Positions 37,306-45,847 of a stretch of DNA of 64,000 nucleotides are shown here, in pieces (the stretch's first letter is position 1; every line of letters begins with the position of its first letter). The DNA is from Cytobacillus firmus NBRC 15306. GTDB lineage: Bacteria > Bacillota > Bacilli > Bacillales > Cytobacillaceae. The DNA lies in NCBI RefSeq assembly GCF_001591465.1, contig NZ_BCUY01000003.1, forward strand, positions 1-64,000, written 5' to 3'. The notes beneath the pieces are model-generated. The model ran no database searches, had not been told where the DNA came from, and saw nothing but the letters and a program-made list of their open reading frames with translations. The translations under genes and the position numbers were made by a program.

Positions 37306-37477
37306 TGTATTATCCTCCCATGTATGTTCAGCCGATCAAGATCAGTTATCCATATTATACTTGAAGTCGTAAAACCATGACAACCAAATTTATACATGGG
37401 CTTTATTTGAACGTTCCTGAGGCTTTATATAATTAGCCTCTGGTTTTTGGGCGTTATAAGTCCTTCATATAATAAAT

Positions 37478-37509
37478 AAAATAAAACCAACCAGCAAAGC
37501 ACTGGTTGG
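37478..37509 (-). terminator. asd-dapG-dapA terminator
   Basis: A perfect stem CCAACCAG/CTGGTTGG is followed by TTTTATTTTATTT, just downstream of dapA. Confidence 0.9.
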
Positions 37510-37520
37510 CAAGCTTACAT

Positions 37521-38387
37521 TTATTTAAATAGAGCAGCAACTGCACTGCGTTCCTGTTCTGTTAACGGAACCATTGGAAGACGGACGGATCCAACATCCA
37601 GCCCTTTAAGCTGCAGCGCTGTTTTTACAGGCACTGGGCTTGGGGCAGCAAAAAGCCCTTCCATGATCGGAAGAATTTTTTGATGGATTTTTGCAGCTTT
37701 TTCATTTTCACCATTCAGGTAAGCTGTGATCATTTCCTGCATTTCATTTCCTATTACATGGGAAGCAACAGAAACAATTCCAGTCCCGCCAATTGCCATG
37801 CATGGAAGAGTAAGCCCGTCATCGCCGCTGTAAAGCATAAAGTCATCATCCGTATTAGCAATAATTTTGGCCATTGCATTCAGATCTCCGCTTGCTTCTT
37901 TCACTGCCGCGATGTTAGAGATTTCGGAAAGGCGGATAATCGTTTCAGGCAGAATATTCACGGAAGATCGTCCCGGAATATTATAAACCATTACCGGGAG
38001 GCTCGTGCTTTCCGCAATTGCCTTAAAATGCTGGTAAAGCCCTTCCTGATTTGGCTTATTGTAATAAGGTGCTACGATCATGATCGCATCTGCACCCATT
38101 TGCTCTGCTTTTTTCGTTAATTCAATGGATTCATACGTATTATTGCTTCCGGTGCCGGCAATGACAGGCACACGTTTGTCAGCTGCTTTCACAGCGTGTT
38201 TGAATAATGCCAGCTTTTCCTCTTTTGTAAGTGTTGGCGACTCGCCTGTTGTCCCGGCAACGACCAATGAATCTGTTCCGTTTTCAATAAGATGATTGAT
38301 AAGCTGTGTGGTCTTAGGGAAATCAATATGTCCCTTGTTATCGAATGGTGTTACCATAGCTGTTGATACTCGGCCAAATAGAACCAT
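37521..38387 (-). CDS. dapA: 4-hydroxy-tetrahydrodipicolinate synthase
   Basis: DapA condenses pyruvate and aspartate semialdehyde in the first lysine/diaminopimelate-specific step; its product is also the precursor of dipicolinate. The 288-residue (beta/alpha)8 enzyme shows GTTGESPTLT, the catalytic tyrosine in YNIPGRS and the Schiff-base lysine in AVKEASGD. AGGAGTG precedes the ATG. It is the last gene of asd-dapG-dapA, close to the dpaA-dpaB genes that convert its product during sporulation. Confidence 0.98.
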   Translation of the reverse strand: MVLFGRVSTAMVTPFDNKGHIDFPKTTQLINHLIENGTDSLVVAGTTGESPTLTKEEKLALFKHAVKAADKRVPVIAGTGSNNTYESIELTKKAEQMGADAIMIVAPYYNKPNQEGLYQHFKAIAESTSLPVMVYNIPGRSSVNILPETIIRLSEISNIAAVKEASGDLNAMAKIIANTDDDFMLYSGDDGLTLPCMAIGGTGIVSVASHVIGNEMQEMITAYLNGENEKAAKIHQKILPIMEGLFAAPSPVPVKTALQLKGLDVGSVRLPMVPLTEQERSAVAALFK

Positions 38388-38514
38388 GTTTACACTCCTA
38401 GCAGATGTTTAAAAGAACGGGAAGAAACGGGCGTATCTGCCGAATAGGATGCAAATCCGTCGTTAACCGCTAAAATGGCTTTCTTCTCCTCTTTAAACAT
38501 GTTATTTTCTAAAA

Positions 38515-39759
38515 TTAAATGTCTGTTCTCTCATATTCCGCTAAATCTTCTTCCAGGCGGAAAGCATCGTGCAATGCATTAACAGACTTTATCAAATCTG
38601 CCTGCTTCACCAGAACCCAGATTGTTGTATGGCTGTCTGCTGATTGCAGGATGCGGATTCCCTGCTCGGACAATGCCGTAACGATTCGCGAGGCCACACC
38701 GGGTACTCCCTGCATTCCAGCTCCGACAACCGAAACTTTTGCACACTCTCTTTCAACCAGCGGATCATGACCTAGGCCCTTTAAAATACTAATCGCTTTA
38801 TCGGTCATTTCTTCCGTAACCGTGTAGTTGACGCCATTCGGATATATATTGATAAAGTCAACACTGATCTCCTGGTTTGCCATGGCTTTAAAGACCTCAG
38901 ACTGAAGATCATACTGGTCTTTCTTCGCAAGAACCTTTATTTGTGTCACATTGGAAACATGGGCTATTCCAGTTACCGAACGCTCTTTAATATCTGTTCC
39001 GCGTCTGTCTTTATTTAAAGTTGTGACAAGTGTTCCGAGACTGTCGGAGTAGGTTGAGCGGATTCTTATCGGAATTTTGGCCTGCATGGCAATCTCGACA
39101 GCACGAGGGTGAATCACCTTAGCACCCTGATACGCCATATTGCAGACTTCCGTATAAGTGACAACTGATAATGGACGTGCATTTTCAGCTATGCGCGGAT
39201 CAGCAGTCATGATGCCTTCCACATCTGTAAAGATATCAATCCACTCAGCATTTAGGGCTGCACCAAGAGCCGCTGCGGAGGTATCACTGCCGCCTCTTCC
39301 GATCGTTGTGACATCACCGGTTTTAGAAGAACCCTGAAATCCTGCGACTACGACAACATCATGATTTTCAAGCTCTTTCAAAAGCCTGTCGCATTTCATA
39401 TCGATAATTTTTGCGTTAGTATGATCATTATTCGTTCTAAAACCTGCCTGTGCCCCAGTCAAAGCTGCTGCAGTGATTCTATGTTCATTTAGCATGTTTG
39501 AAAATACAACACTTGAGATGACTTCACCGCAGGATAAAAGCAGATCCGTTTCGCGTTTGCTGATTTTGGTGTTATTGCCTTCAACCAGCGAAAGCAGTGT
39601 GTCAGTTGCATATGGATCTCCTTTTCTGCCCATTGCCGAAACAACGACGACAACCTTGTATCCATCTGCCAGCGCTTTTTTTATATGCTTAATTGCATGC
39701 TCGCGGCTGCTCTCGTCGCGGACTGATGTGCCTCCATATTTTTGAACGATGATATTCAT
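38515..39759 (-). CDS. dapG: Aspartokinase I
   Basis: The diaminopimelate-sensitive aspartokinase of Bacillus, catalysing the first step from aspartate to aspartyl phosphate. In 414 residues the kinase domain starts with VQKYGGTSV and includes FTDVEGIMTADPRI; two C-terminal ACT domains (about 265-410) carry feedback control. AGAGGTG precedes the ATG. It lies 41 bases after asd and 127 bases before dapA on one transcript, feeding peptidoglycan, lysine and spore dipicolinate. Confidence 0.97.
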   Translation of the reverse strand: MNIIVQKYGGTSVRDESSREHAIKHIKKALADGYKVVVVVSAMGRKGDPYATDTLLSLVEGNNTKISKRETDLLLSCGEVISSVVFSNMLNEHRITAAALTGAQAGFRTNNDHTNAKIIDMKCDRLLKELENHDVVVVAGFQGSSKTGDVTTIGRGGSDTSAAALGAALNAEWIDIFTDVEGIMTADPRIAENARPLSVVTYTEVCNMAYQGAKVIHPRAVEIAMQAKIPIRIRSTYSDSLGTLVTTLNKDRRGTDIKERSVTGIAHVSNVTQIKVLAKKDQYDLQSEVFKAMANQEISVDFINIYPNGVNYTVTEEMTDKAISILKGLGHDPLVERECAKVSVVGAGMQGVPGVASRIVTALSEQGIRILQSADSHTTIWVLVKQADLIKSVNALHDAFRLEEDLAEYERTDI

Positions 39760-39800
39760 TAAAACACCTCTAACCTCTCAGCATGAAGAGAATACGTTAA

Positions 39801-40850
39801 CTATTTTACTATTCCCAGATTAATTAAACTTTCGGCGATCTGCACGGAATTCCATGCTGCCCCTTTAAGAAGATTATCAGAAACCACCCACATATGGAAG
39901 CCTTTATCCTCATCCAAATCTTTGCGGATACGGCCGACAAATACATCGTTTTTCCCGACACAATCAGCAGGCATCGGATAAATCTGATTATCCGGATCAT
40001 CCTGCAAGACAACTCCAGGTGCATTTTCAAGAAGGCTCTTTACTTCATTTGCCGTAACGCTGTCTGATTCCACTTCAAAATAAAGGGACTCTGAGTGTCC
40101 GGTTGCCACTGGGAGACGCACGCATGTAGCAGCCACTTGCAGCTCTGGCATATGCATGATTTTCTTTGTCTCATTGATCATTTTCATTTCTTCAAACGTG
40201 TAGCCATTATCCTGAAATTTATCAATTTGCGGAATCGCATTGAATGCAATTTGATAATGTTTTTTATCGCTCTTTACCGGAAGAATTGACGGCTCATACT
40301 CTTCGTTATTTAAAATCGCTTTTGTCTGCTCATTCAGCTCTTGAACTGCAGCTGCTCCAGAACCTGAAACAGCCTGGTAAGTAGAAACAATTACTTTTTT
40401 CAAGCCGAATTTCTCTTTTACCGGCTTTAGTGCAACAACCATTTGGATTGTTGAACAGTTTGGATTGGCGATAATGCCATTATGCTTATGAAGGTCTTCT
40501 TCATTCACTTCAGGTACGACAAGTGGCACATTGGGATCCATACGGAAAGCACTTGTGTTGTCTACCACAATGGCACCATGTTCGACCGCATGAGGAGCCA
40601 GTTCCTGTGAAACGCTTCCTCCCGCGCTGAATAGTGCGATGTCCACACCTTTAAAGCTCTCTGGCTTTGCTTCCTGAACCATATACTCCTGGCCCTTGAA
40701 TGCTACCTTTGATCCGGCAGAACGGGCTGATGATAAAAGGGTTAATTGAGAGATCGGAAAATCTCTATTTTCAAGTGTTTGAATTATTTGCTGTCCAACT
40801 GCACCAGTTGCTCCAACTACCGCGACATGAAATCCTTTTTTCTGTTCCAA
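39801..40850 (-). CDS. asd: Aspartate-semialdehyde dehydrogenase
   Basis: Asd reduces aspartyl phosphate to aspartate semialdehyde. The product shows the NADP motif VGATGAVG, the active-site cysteine in NPNCSTIQM (near 129), and the conserved substrate loop ending [10 protein letters not shown]. An ATG at 40874 is in frame, but it has no ribosome binding site; AAGGGG lies nine bases before a TTG at 40850, and that start gives 349 residues, close to B. subtilis (346). First gene of asd-dapG-dapA, with a promoter candidate at 40998-41026. Confidence 0.96.
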   Translation of the reverse strand: MEQKKGFHVAVVGATGAVGQQIIQTLENRDFPISQLTLLSSARSAGSKVAFKGQEYMVQEAKPESFKGVDIALFSAGGSVSQELAPHAVEHGAIVVDNTSAFRMDPNVPLVVPEVNEEDLHKHNGIIANPNCSTIQMVVALKPVKEKFGLKKVIVSTYQAVSGSGAAAVQELNEQTKAILNNEEYEPSILPVKSDKKHYQIAFNAIPQIDKFQDNGYTFEEMKMINETKKIMHMPELQVAATCVRLPVATGHSESLYFEVESDSVTANEVKSLLENAPGVVLQDDPDNQIYPMPADCVGKNDVFVGRIRKDLDEDKGFHMWVVSDNLLKGAAWNSVQIAESLINLGIVK

Positions 40851-40931
40851 ATTTCTTTTCCCCTTCCGTACCATTATATTTTTCTAGCAAAGTTAGTTTT
40901 TAGTGAAAAACAATAGCCCAAAATTCAATAG

Positions 40932-40961
40932 AACGGCAGCCAAAGTCAATTGGCAGCCGTT
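40932..40961. terminator. Hairpin after dpaB (weak terminator)
   Basis: The stem AACGGCAGCCA/TGGCAGCCGTT (one central mismatch) has only short T-rich flanks in either direction. A second hairpin, CCTGCC/GGCAGG at 40964-40988, follows. They lie between dpaB and asd. Confidence 0.4.
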
Positions 40962-40997
40962 TTCCTGCCTGATTATAAAAATGGCAGGCTTCCATTT

Positions 40998-41026
40998 ATA
41001 TTATCAGCATATTGTCAATACTCCAA
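40998..41026 (-). promoter_or_regulatory. Promoter candidate for asd-dapG-dapA
   Basis: On the minus strand TTGGAG (41021-41026), 17 bases, TGATAATAT with an extended -10 (TAATAT at 40998-41003). It would make asd independent of the sporulation genes upstream. Confidence 0.45.
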
Positions 41027-41136
41027 GAGGTTAATATTATTTTAAACACAGCTTGGAGGTTGGTTATCTTAGTAATTTTTATTTTAACATATTCGTTCAC
41101 TAAAGGACTAAAATTTTTGCTAGAAAAAATAGGGGG

Positions 41137-41736
41137 CTAATTCTCGTCTTTATATCTTTCCACTAAAACCGGCTGAAGCTGCTTGCCTTCCATTGCATGA
41201 AGCACTGTATCAGATAATGCTGTCATTCTTGCCACCATTGAATTCGGCTTTTTCACAGGATCATCCTGGCCATATGGGATAAAATAAATATTTTTGGTAG
41301 CCATTAGTCTCATTAAGTTTACTCCGTTTAAACCCAATGCATCATTTGTGGATATTCCCAGCACGACTGGCTTCCCGTTCCTTAAAGTTGCCTTTGCTGC
41401 CATCAGCACGGGCGAATCGGTCATGGCATTGGCGAATTTGCTCATAGTATTTCCGGTAAGCGGGGCAATCACCATGCAATCAAGAGGGATTTTAGGTCCC
41501 AGCGGCTCAGCTTTCACAATTGAATCAATCACTTTATGTCCAGTCAGATCTTCTATTCTCTGAACCCAGTCTTCCCCTTTTCCGAATCTGGTCTCAGTGC
41601 TCTTCACCGTAAAGGTGACAACGGGAAGCACTTCAGCCCCTGCAAGAACAAGTCTTTCTATTTCCGGGAACACTGCATCATACGTGCAATGCGATCCAGT
41701 TAATCCGAATCCGATTCTTTTTCCTTTCAAACTCAT
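41137..41736 (-). CDS. dpaB: Dipicolinate synthase subunit B
   Basis: SpoVFB, the flavoprotein-like subunit of dipicolinate synthase, which makes the Ca-dipicolinate that fills the spore core. The 199-residue protein opens with KGKRIGFGLTGSHCTYDAVF and carries the flavin-binding-fold motif PLTGNTMSKFANAMTDSPVL (about 107-126). Its ATG overlaps the dpaA stop by four bases. Good ribosome binding site AAAGGGG. Mother-cell expression under sigma-K is known for the B. subtilis operon. Confidence 0.97.
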   Translation of the reverse strand: MSLKGKRIGFGLTGSHCTYDAVFPEIERLVLAGAEVLPVVTFTVKSTETRFGKGEDWVQRIEDLTGHKVIDSIVKAEPLGPKIPLDCMVIAPLTGNTMSKFANAMTDSPVLMAAKATLRNGKPVVLGISTNDALGLNGVNLMRLMATKNIYFIPYGQDDPVKKPNSMVARMTALSDTVLHAMEGKQLQPVLVERYKDEN

Positions 41737-42635
41737 ATTGTATTCCCCTTTCTCTTTTGCAAATCTTCCTTAATCAATTGAGAAAGAACATTCGCCAGTA
41801 TTTGTCCGGCGGTTTTTGGAGCAACGATTCCAGGCAGGCCAGGGGCTAGCAGGGCTTTTACACCCCGTTTTTCTGCGTAGCGGAAATCGGTTCCTCCGGG
41901 CTTTGAAGCCAAGTCAATGATCAGCGTATGTGTCGGCATCTTCGATATGACGGACGCTGTTACAACTAAATGGGGAGCTGTGTTTATGCAAATATCAACA
42001 TCTTTTACCGCATCCTCAATCTCTTTCAGGTTAAATGGAGTTAGGCCCATTTCCGTTATCCTGGCGATGTGCTCACTTTTTCTCGCACCCACCTTTACTT
42101 TAGCACCCAGTACATGAAAGGTTCTTGCTACACTCATTCCAACTCTGCCAAGGCCGATTACGGCAATATTAGAACCATGTATAGTGAAATCTGTATGCTG
42201 GATTGCCATCATGATGGTTCCTTCAACTGTTGGGATGGAATTATAAATAGCTACATCATCCCGTTCAAATAATTGAACAAGACGGCGGTCTGCCGATTTG
42301 GTTACACCGGTTAGATATGAATTGGTTATGCCGGAATATACTGTACAGTGTTCGGGAGTCTGGGCGAGAATTTCCTCTTCAAAAATCACTTTTTCATTGG
42401 AAAAAATCGTTTCAATCTGACCCTCCAGACCCGTACCGGGAACAGGCAGGATAATCGCGTCTATATTGGAAAAGTCCACTTCATCTATTTTTTCTTTTAC
42501 TGCACCAGAGAACGCATGATCGAGCTGCTCAAAACCAATTAATGCGAGCTTTGCATCAAGCTCGGTCAGTTTACGGATGATTTCGAGCTGCCTTGCATCA
42601 CCGCCGATGACTGCTATTTGGGTTCCTGTCAGCAT
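41733..42635 (-). CDS. dpaA: Dipicolinate synthase subunit A
   Basis: SpoVFA, the NAD(P)-binding dehydrogenase-like subunit. The 300-residue protein has two Rossmann-type regions: TQIAVIGGDARQLEII at the N-terminus and SNIAVIGLGRVGMSVARTFH (about 153-172), followed by TLIIDLASKPGGTDF. AGAAGGTG precedes the ATG. With dpaB it converts the product of DapA, whose gene lies three genes downstream, into dipicolinate. I could not find a clear sigma-K promoter upstream. Confidence 0.97.
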   Translation of the reverse strand: MLTGTQIAVIGGDARQLEIIRKLTELDAKLALIGFEQLDHAFSGAVKEKIDEVDFSNIDAIILPVPGTGLEGQIETIFSNEKVIFEEEILAQTPEHCTVYSGITNSYLTGVTKSADRRLVQLFERDDVAIYNSIPTVEGTIMMAIQHTDFTIHGSNIAVIGLGRVGMSVARTFHVLGAKVKVGARKSEHIARITEMGLTPFNLKEIEDAVKDVDICINTAPHLVVTASVISKMPTHTLIIDLASKPGGTDFRYAEKRGVKALLAPGLPGIVAPKTAGQILANVLSQLIKEDLQKRKGNTI

Positions 42636-42994
42636 GCAACACTCACCTTCTTTTTTCTTTCTTTTTAAGAAAGCATTTATTTTTGAAACACCTCTGATAA
42701 AAAGTATCCTCGCACCGGCAACGCCGCTATACTAAGCAGCTGCACAAGACAGCAATTGCAAGCAGATTATCTTTAAACGAAAGTGGCGTTATTTTTTGGC
42801 CGGCAATTCAATTAATAATCATAAGGGAATTGTTGTAATGAACTACTTCAACATCTTATGTATGAACGGGGCAAAAGGTGAGTTTTCCACTTAAAAGAAA
42901 ATGGGTCAATGATGGAAGGGATTTTTAAAGGGATTAAGGAGGTTGACTTCAAACGGTAAAAACAAAAAGGACCAAACCGGCCCTTCCTTCAAAA
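42636..42994. other. 359-base intergenic region, ymxH to dpaA
   Basis: It must contain the dpaA promoter. On the plus strand there is an 18-codon frame at 42838-42894 (MNYFNILCMNGAKGEFST) with AAGGGA nine bases before its ATG; it is too short to call. The ymxH terminator lies at 42962-42985. Confidence 0.4.
42962..42985 (-). terminator. ymxH terminator
   Basis: The minus-strand stem AAGGGCC/GGTCCTT (one wobble pair) is followed by TTTGTTTTT. Confidence 0.72.
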
Positions 42995-43249
42995 CTATTC
43001 CTGCTGATCTTCAGATTCCGGGATATCAATAATGATCATGTCATTGCCTATCTTCCTGATATGCTGCCATGAAACCCGGATTTCATCTCCCTGGCGCATG
43101 AAGCCGAACCACTTTAATGAAGGGATGAGCAATGCCTGAATCTGTCCACTTTTCTCATTTATTTCAAGGTCTGTCTGCCCGAGTACTCCCAGCCGTTCTG
43201 CACGCTTAACATCCACAATTTCCTTTCCGCTCAGCTCACTTAATCTCAT
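42995..43249 (-). CDS. ymxH: YlmC/YmxH family sporulation-associated PRC-barrel protein
   Basis: An 84-residue PRC-barrel protein. The sequence MRLSELSGKEIVDVKRAERL and LIPSLKWFGF are typical of the YlmC/YmxH family, linked to sporulation by conservation but without an assigned biochemical role. AAGGAGGG precedes the ATG. It lies between mlpA and the dipicolinate genes as in B. subtilis, flanked by terminators on both sides, so it is its own unit. Confidence 0.93.
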   Translation of the reverse strand: MRLSELSGKEIVDVKRAERLGVLGQTDLEINEKSGQIQALLIPSLKWFGFMRQGDEIRVSWQHIRKIGNDMIIIDIPESEDQQE

Positions 43250-43317
43250 TTATCTGCCCTCCTTTTCTCTTCTCTATATTCTTATCGTTCAGCCTGGAGT
43301 TTTAGAAGTCCAGGCCA

Positions 43318-43349
43318 AAAGAAAACAGCCTGCATGATACAGGCTGTTT
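43318..43349 (-). terminator. ylxY-mlpA terminator
   Basis: A perfect 10-base-pair stem AAACAGCCTG/CAGGCTGTTT is followed by TCTTTT. Confidence 0.85.
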
Positions 43350-43375
43350 CACCAATTTTGCAATTGGAATAAATA

Positions 43376-44611
43376 TTAAAGATTTTTCGGAAGTTCTCCA
43401 TCCGGACTTATTAAAGCCACAGAATAATGATCTTTGAAAATGGAATTCGCCATATTATTCACGCCCTGCATGGAAACTGCATCGATTTCATCCACGATTT
43501 CATCCATAGACCGATGGCGGCCCAGAAGCAGTTCATTTTTGCCATTGCGGCTCATCCTGCTGTTTGTGCTTTCAAGGCTTAGCATTAAGCTTCCTTTGAG
43601 CTGTTCCTTACTGTTATTCAGCTCTTTATCTGTGATGCCTTCTTTTTTGAGTGTGGCAAGTGTTTCCTGAATCGTATCAAAAAGAACATCTAGCTGTTTA
43701 GCTCCCGTACCGCCGTAAAGCGTCACAATACCGCTGTCCTGGAAGGCAGAATGATAAGAGAAAACAGAATAAGCCAATCCTTTTTGTTCCCTGACATCCT
43801 GGAATAAGCGGCTGCTCATGCTTCCGCCCAAAATATTATTTAAAACAATCAGATTGTATATTTCCTCATGCCCTACCTGCAGACCTTCGAACCCTAAGCA
43901 AAGATGGGCCTGCTCGGTATCTTTTTTACGGGCAAGATGGTTTGAATGAAACTCAGGCTTCTGCTCTGTGCATTCTCTCTTACCGCCTTCGTAGGATCCA
44001 AAGTATTTTTCAACTTCTTTGATGAAAGATTCCTCAATATTTCCGGCAATGGAAATTACGACATTTTCAGGCGTGTATGTTTCATGCATATACTGTTTTA
44101 AAGTTTCGCCATTAAACGTGGCCAGCGTTCCTTCAGTGCCAAGAATCGGATAGCCAAGTGAGTGGTTCTCGTAGATTGCTTTGCTCAAAAGATCATGAAC
44201 GATATCATCAGGCGTGTCTTCATACATTTTGATTTCTTCGTAAACAACATTCTTTTCTTTGTTCAGTTCCTCATCCACAAACGTGGAGTTAAAAAACATA
44301 TCAGAAAGCACTTCAAGAGCAAATTCGGAATGGGTATCCAATACTTTTGCATAGTAGCATGTATATTCTTTTGAAGTGAAGGCGTTCACCTGCCCGCCAA
44401 TGCTATCAAAGCTCTCAGCAATTTCACGGGCTGATCTCGTTTTCGTTCCTTTGAAGAACATATGCTCAAGAAAATGAGAAATTCCATTATTCTCTGGAAC
44501 TTCATTTCTTGAACCTGTTCCGATCCATACCCCTATCGCTACAGAACGGACGGTTGGAATATTTTCTAGTACGACTCTTACCCCGTTTTGGCATGTATAT
44601 TTCTTGATCAA
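43376..44611 (-). CDS. mlpA: M16-family zinc peptidase MlpA (YmxG)
   Basis: A mitochondrial-processing-peptidase-like protease; in B. subtilis MlpA influences extracellular protease (aprE) expression. The inverted zinc motif is intact as HFLEH (His46, Glu49, His50), with the distal glutamate region KNVVYEEIKMYEDTP (about 120-134). Length 411 is normal. The start is TTG at 44611 with AGGAGG eight bases upstream. It follows ylxY by 43 bases and probably shares its transcript. This is the third M16 gene in the window. Confidence 0.95.
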   Translation of the reverse strand: MIKKYTCQNGVRVVLENIPTVRSVAIGVWIGTGSRNEVPENNGISHFLEHMFFKGTKTRSAREIAESFDSIGGQVNAFTSKEYTCYYAKVLDTHSEFALEVLSDMFFNSTFVDEELNKEKNVVYEEIKMYEDTPDDIVHDLLSKAIYENHSLGYPILGTEGTLATFNGETLKQYMHETYTPENVVISIAGNIEESFIKEVEKYFGSYEGGKRECTEQKPEFHSNHLARKKDTEQAHLCLGFEGLQVGHEEIYNLIVLNNILGGSMSSRLFQDVREQKGLAYSVFSYHSAFQDSGIVTLYGGTGAKQLDVLFDTIQETLATLKKEGITDKELNNSKEQLKGSLMLSLESTNSRMSRNGKNELLLGRHRSMDEIVDEIDAVSMQGVNNMANSIFKDHYSVALISPDGELPKNL

Positions 44612-44654
44612 GTAAATTCCTCCTGTTCTGAAAACGCAAAGACCTATGCTTACA

Positions 44655-45662
44655 TTAGTTTATATTATTATTGTTATTTTTTCCAAAATCCTGATTATTA
44701 TTTTGGATTCTCTTTTCGCTTAACAGCTCGGATACTGTTCCAATTTCGAGGTTTTTCTCCTGAAGCCCTGTTATAAGTCTATCAAGTGACTTTTCGGTGG
44801 ATTCCGTAGGATGCATCAGAATAAGTGCTCCATTATGGACCTTTGATAACACTCTGTTTATCAGCACATCCGGGGAGGGCTTTCTCCAATCCACTGTATC
44901 AACAGTCCACATGACGGTGCCAAGGTTTTTCTCGGCAGCAATCTTCACTGTTTCATCTCTATAGCTGCCGCTTGGAGGAGCGAACCATGTAATAGGCTTA
45001 TTTAGCTTCTCATCCATTGTGGCTTCAATCACATCATTTGTCTTTTGGATTTCTTCCCTTGTCCTTGCAGAAGAGATCACTTTCATGTCAGGATGGGTGT
45101 ACGAATGGTTGCCTACTTCATGTCCTGCATCCATGATCATTCTGGCGAGTTCCGGATTATTCTTTACCCATCTTCCTTCAAGAAAAAAACTTGCTGACAC
45201 ATTATGTTTCTTTAAAGTGGCCAGCATGTCGGACAAATATTCATTCCCCCATGCCACATTAATGATGAAGCTGACCATTGGTTTATCGGGATGGCCTTTA
45301 TAGACAGGTGATGGCGGCAGGTCCTTTAACTTCACCTTCGGTTCAATTTGTTTATATACTAGTTTATCTTCATTGAACTTTTTGCCTGACCTCATCTTTC
45401 TATACGATGCCTCAACATCTACTTCAATTCCATTAAGACCAGGAATGGCTTTCCATACAGGGTCTATTTTTGCATCCTGTGGAGGAATGCTGAATTCTTC
45501 TTTCTTTGCTGTAATTTCTTCATATAATGAATCCTTTTGCTTGGAAACAGTTATGGCATCTGTTTCTTGTTTCAGGCCTGATACATACTGATCAGTTAAA
45601 GGATTATTGATAAAAACAAGTGCCAGCACAAACATGATCGTAATATGGATAAACTTTCTCAT
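44655..45662 (-). CDS. ylxY: Polysaccharide deacetylase-like protein YlxY
   Basis: A 335-residue NodB-domain protein with an N-terminal signal anchor (HITIMFVLALVFINN) and a deacetylase domain at about 125-310. The second NodB motif HSYTHPD is kept, but the first, normally TFDDG, reads FIINVAWGN, lacking the catalytic and metal aspartates, and the third reads FAPPSGSY instead of RxPxG. The protein may therefore bind glycan without deacetylating it. The C-terminus is an Asn-rich run (NNNQDFGKNNNNNIN). It is first in a ylxY-mlpA unit after pnp. Confidence 0.92.
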   Translation of the reverse strand: MRKFIHITIMFVLALVFINNPLTDQYVSGLKQETDAITVSKQKDSLYEEITAKKEEFSIPPQDAKIDPVWKAIPGLNGIEVDVEASYRKMRSGKKFNEDKLVYKQIEPKVKLKDLPPSPVYKGHPDKPMVSFIINVAWGNEYLSDMLATLKKHNVSASFFLEGRWVKNNPELARMIMDAGHEVGNHSYTHPDMKVISSARTREEIQKTNDVIEATMDEKLNKPITWFAPPSGSYRDETVKIAAEKNLGTVMWTVDTVDWRKPSPDVLINRVLSKVHNGALILMHPTESTEKSLDRLITGLQEKNLEIGTVSELLSEKRIQNNNQDFGKNNNNNIN

Positions 45663-45771
45663 TCTTCATGCCTCCTTCAATTCATAGTATGATTTGAAGG
45701 GACAAGGTAGAACGGAACCGAGTAACAAAGGTATGCAGTATTGGGCAAAAGCCCATGAAAATTCGTATATG

Positions 45772-45799
45772 TAAAAAGCCAGGGTTCCCCCTGGCTTTT
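45772..45799 (-). terminator. pnp terminator
   Basis: An 11-base-pair stem AAAAGCCAGGG/CCCTGGCTTTT is followed by TTTAC, just after the pnp stop. Confidence 0.88.
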
Positions 45800-45847
45800 A
45801 GGAAAATTCGCAACGCAAAATGCTTCTCTTTTAAATAGAGGTTAGTA

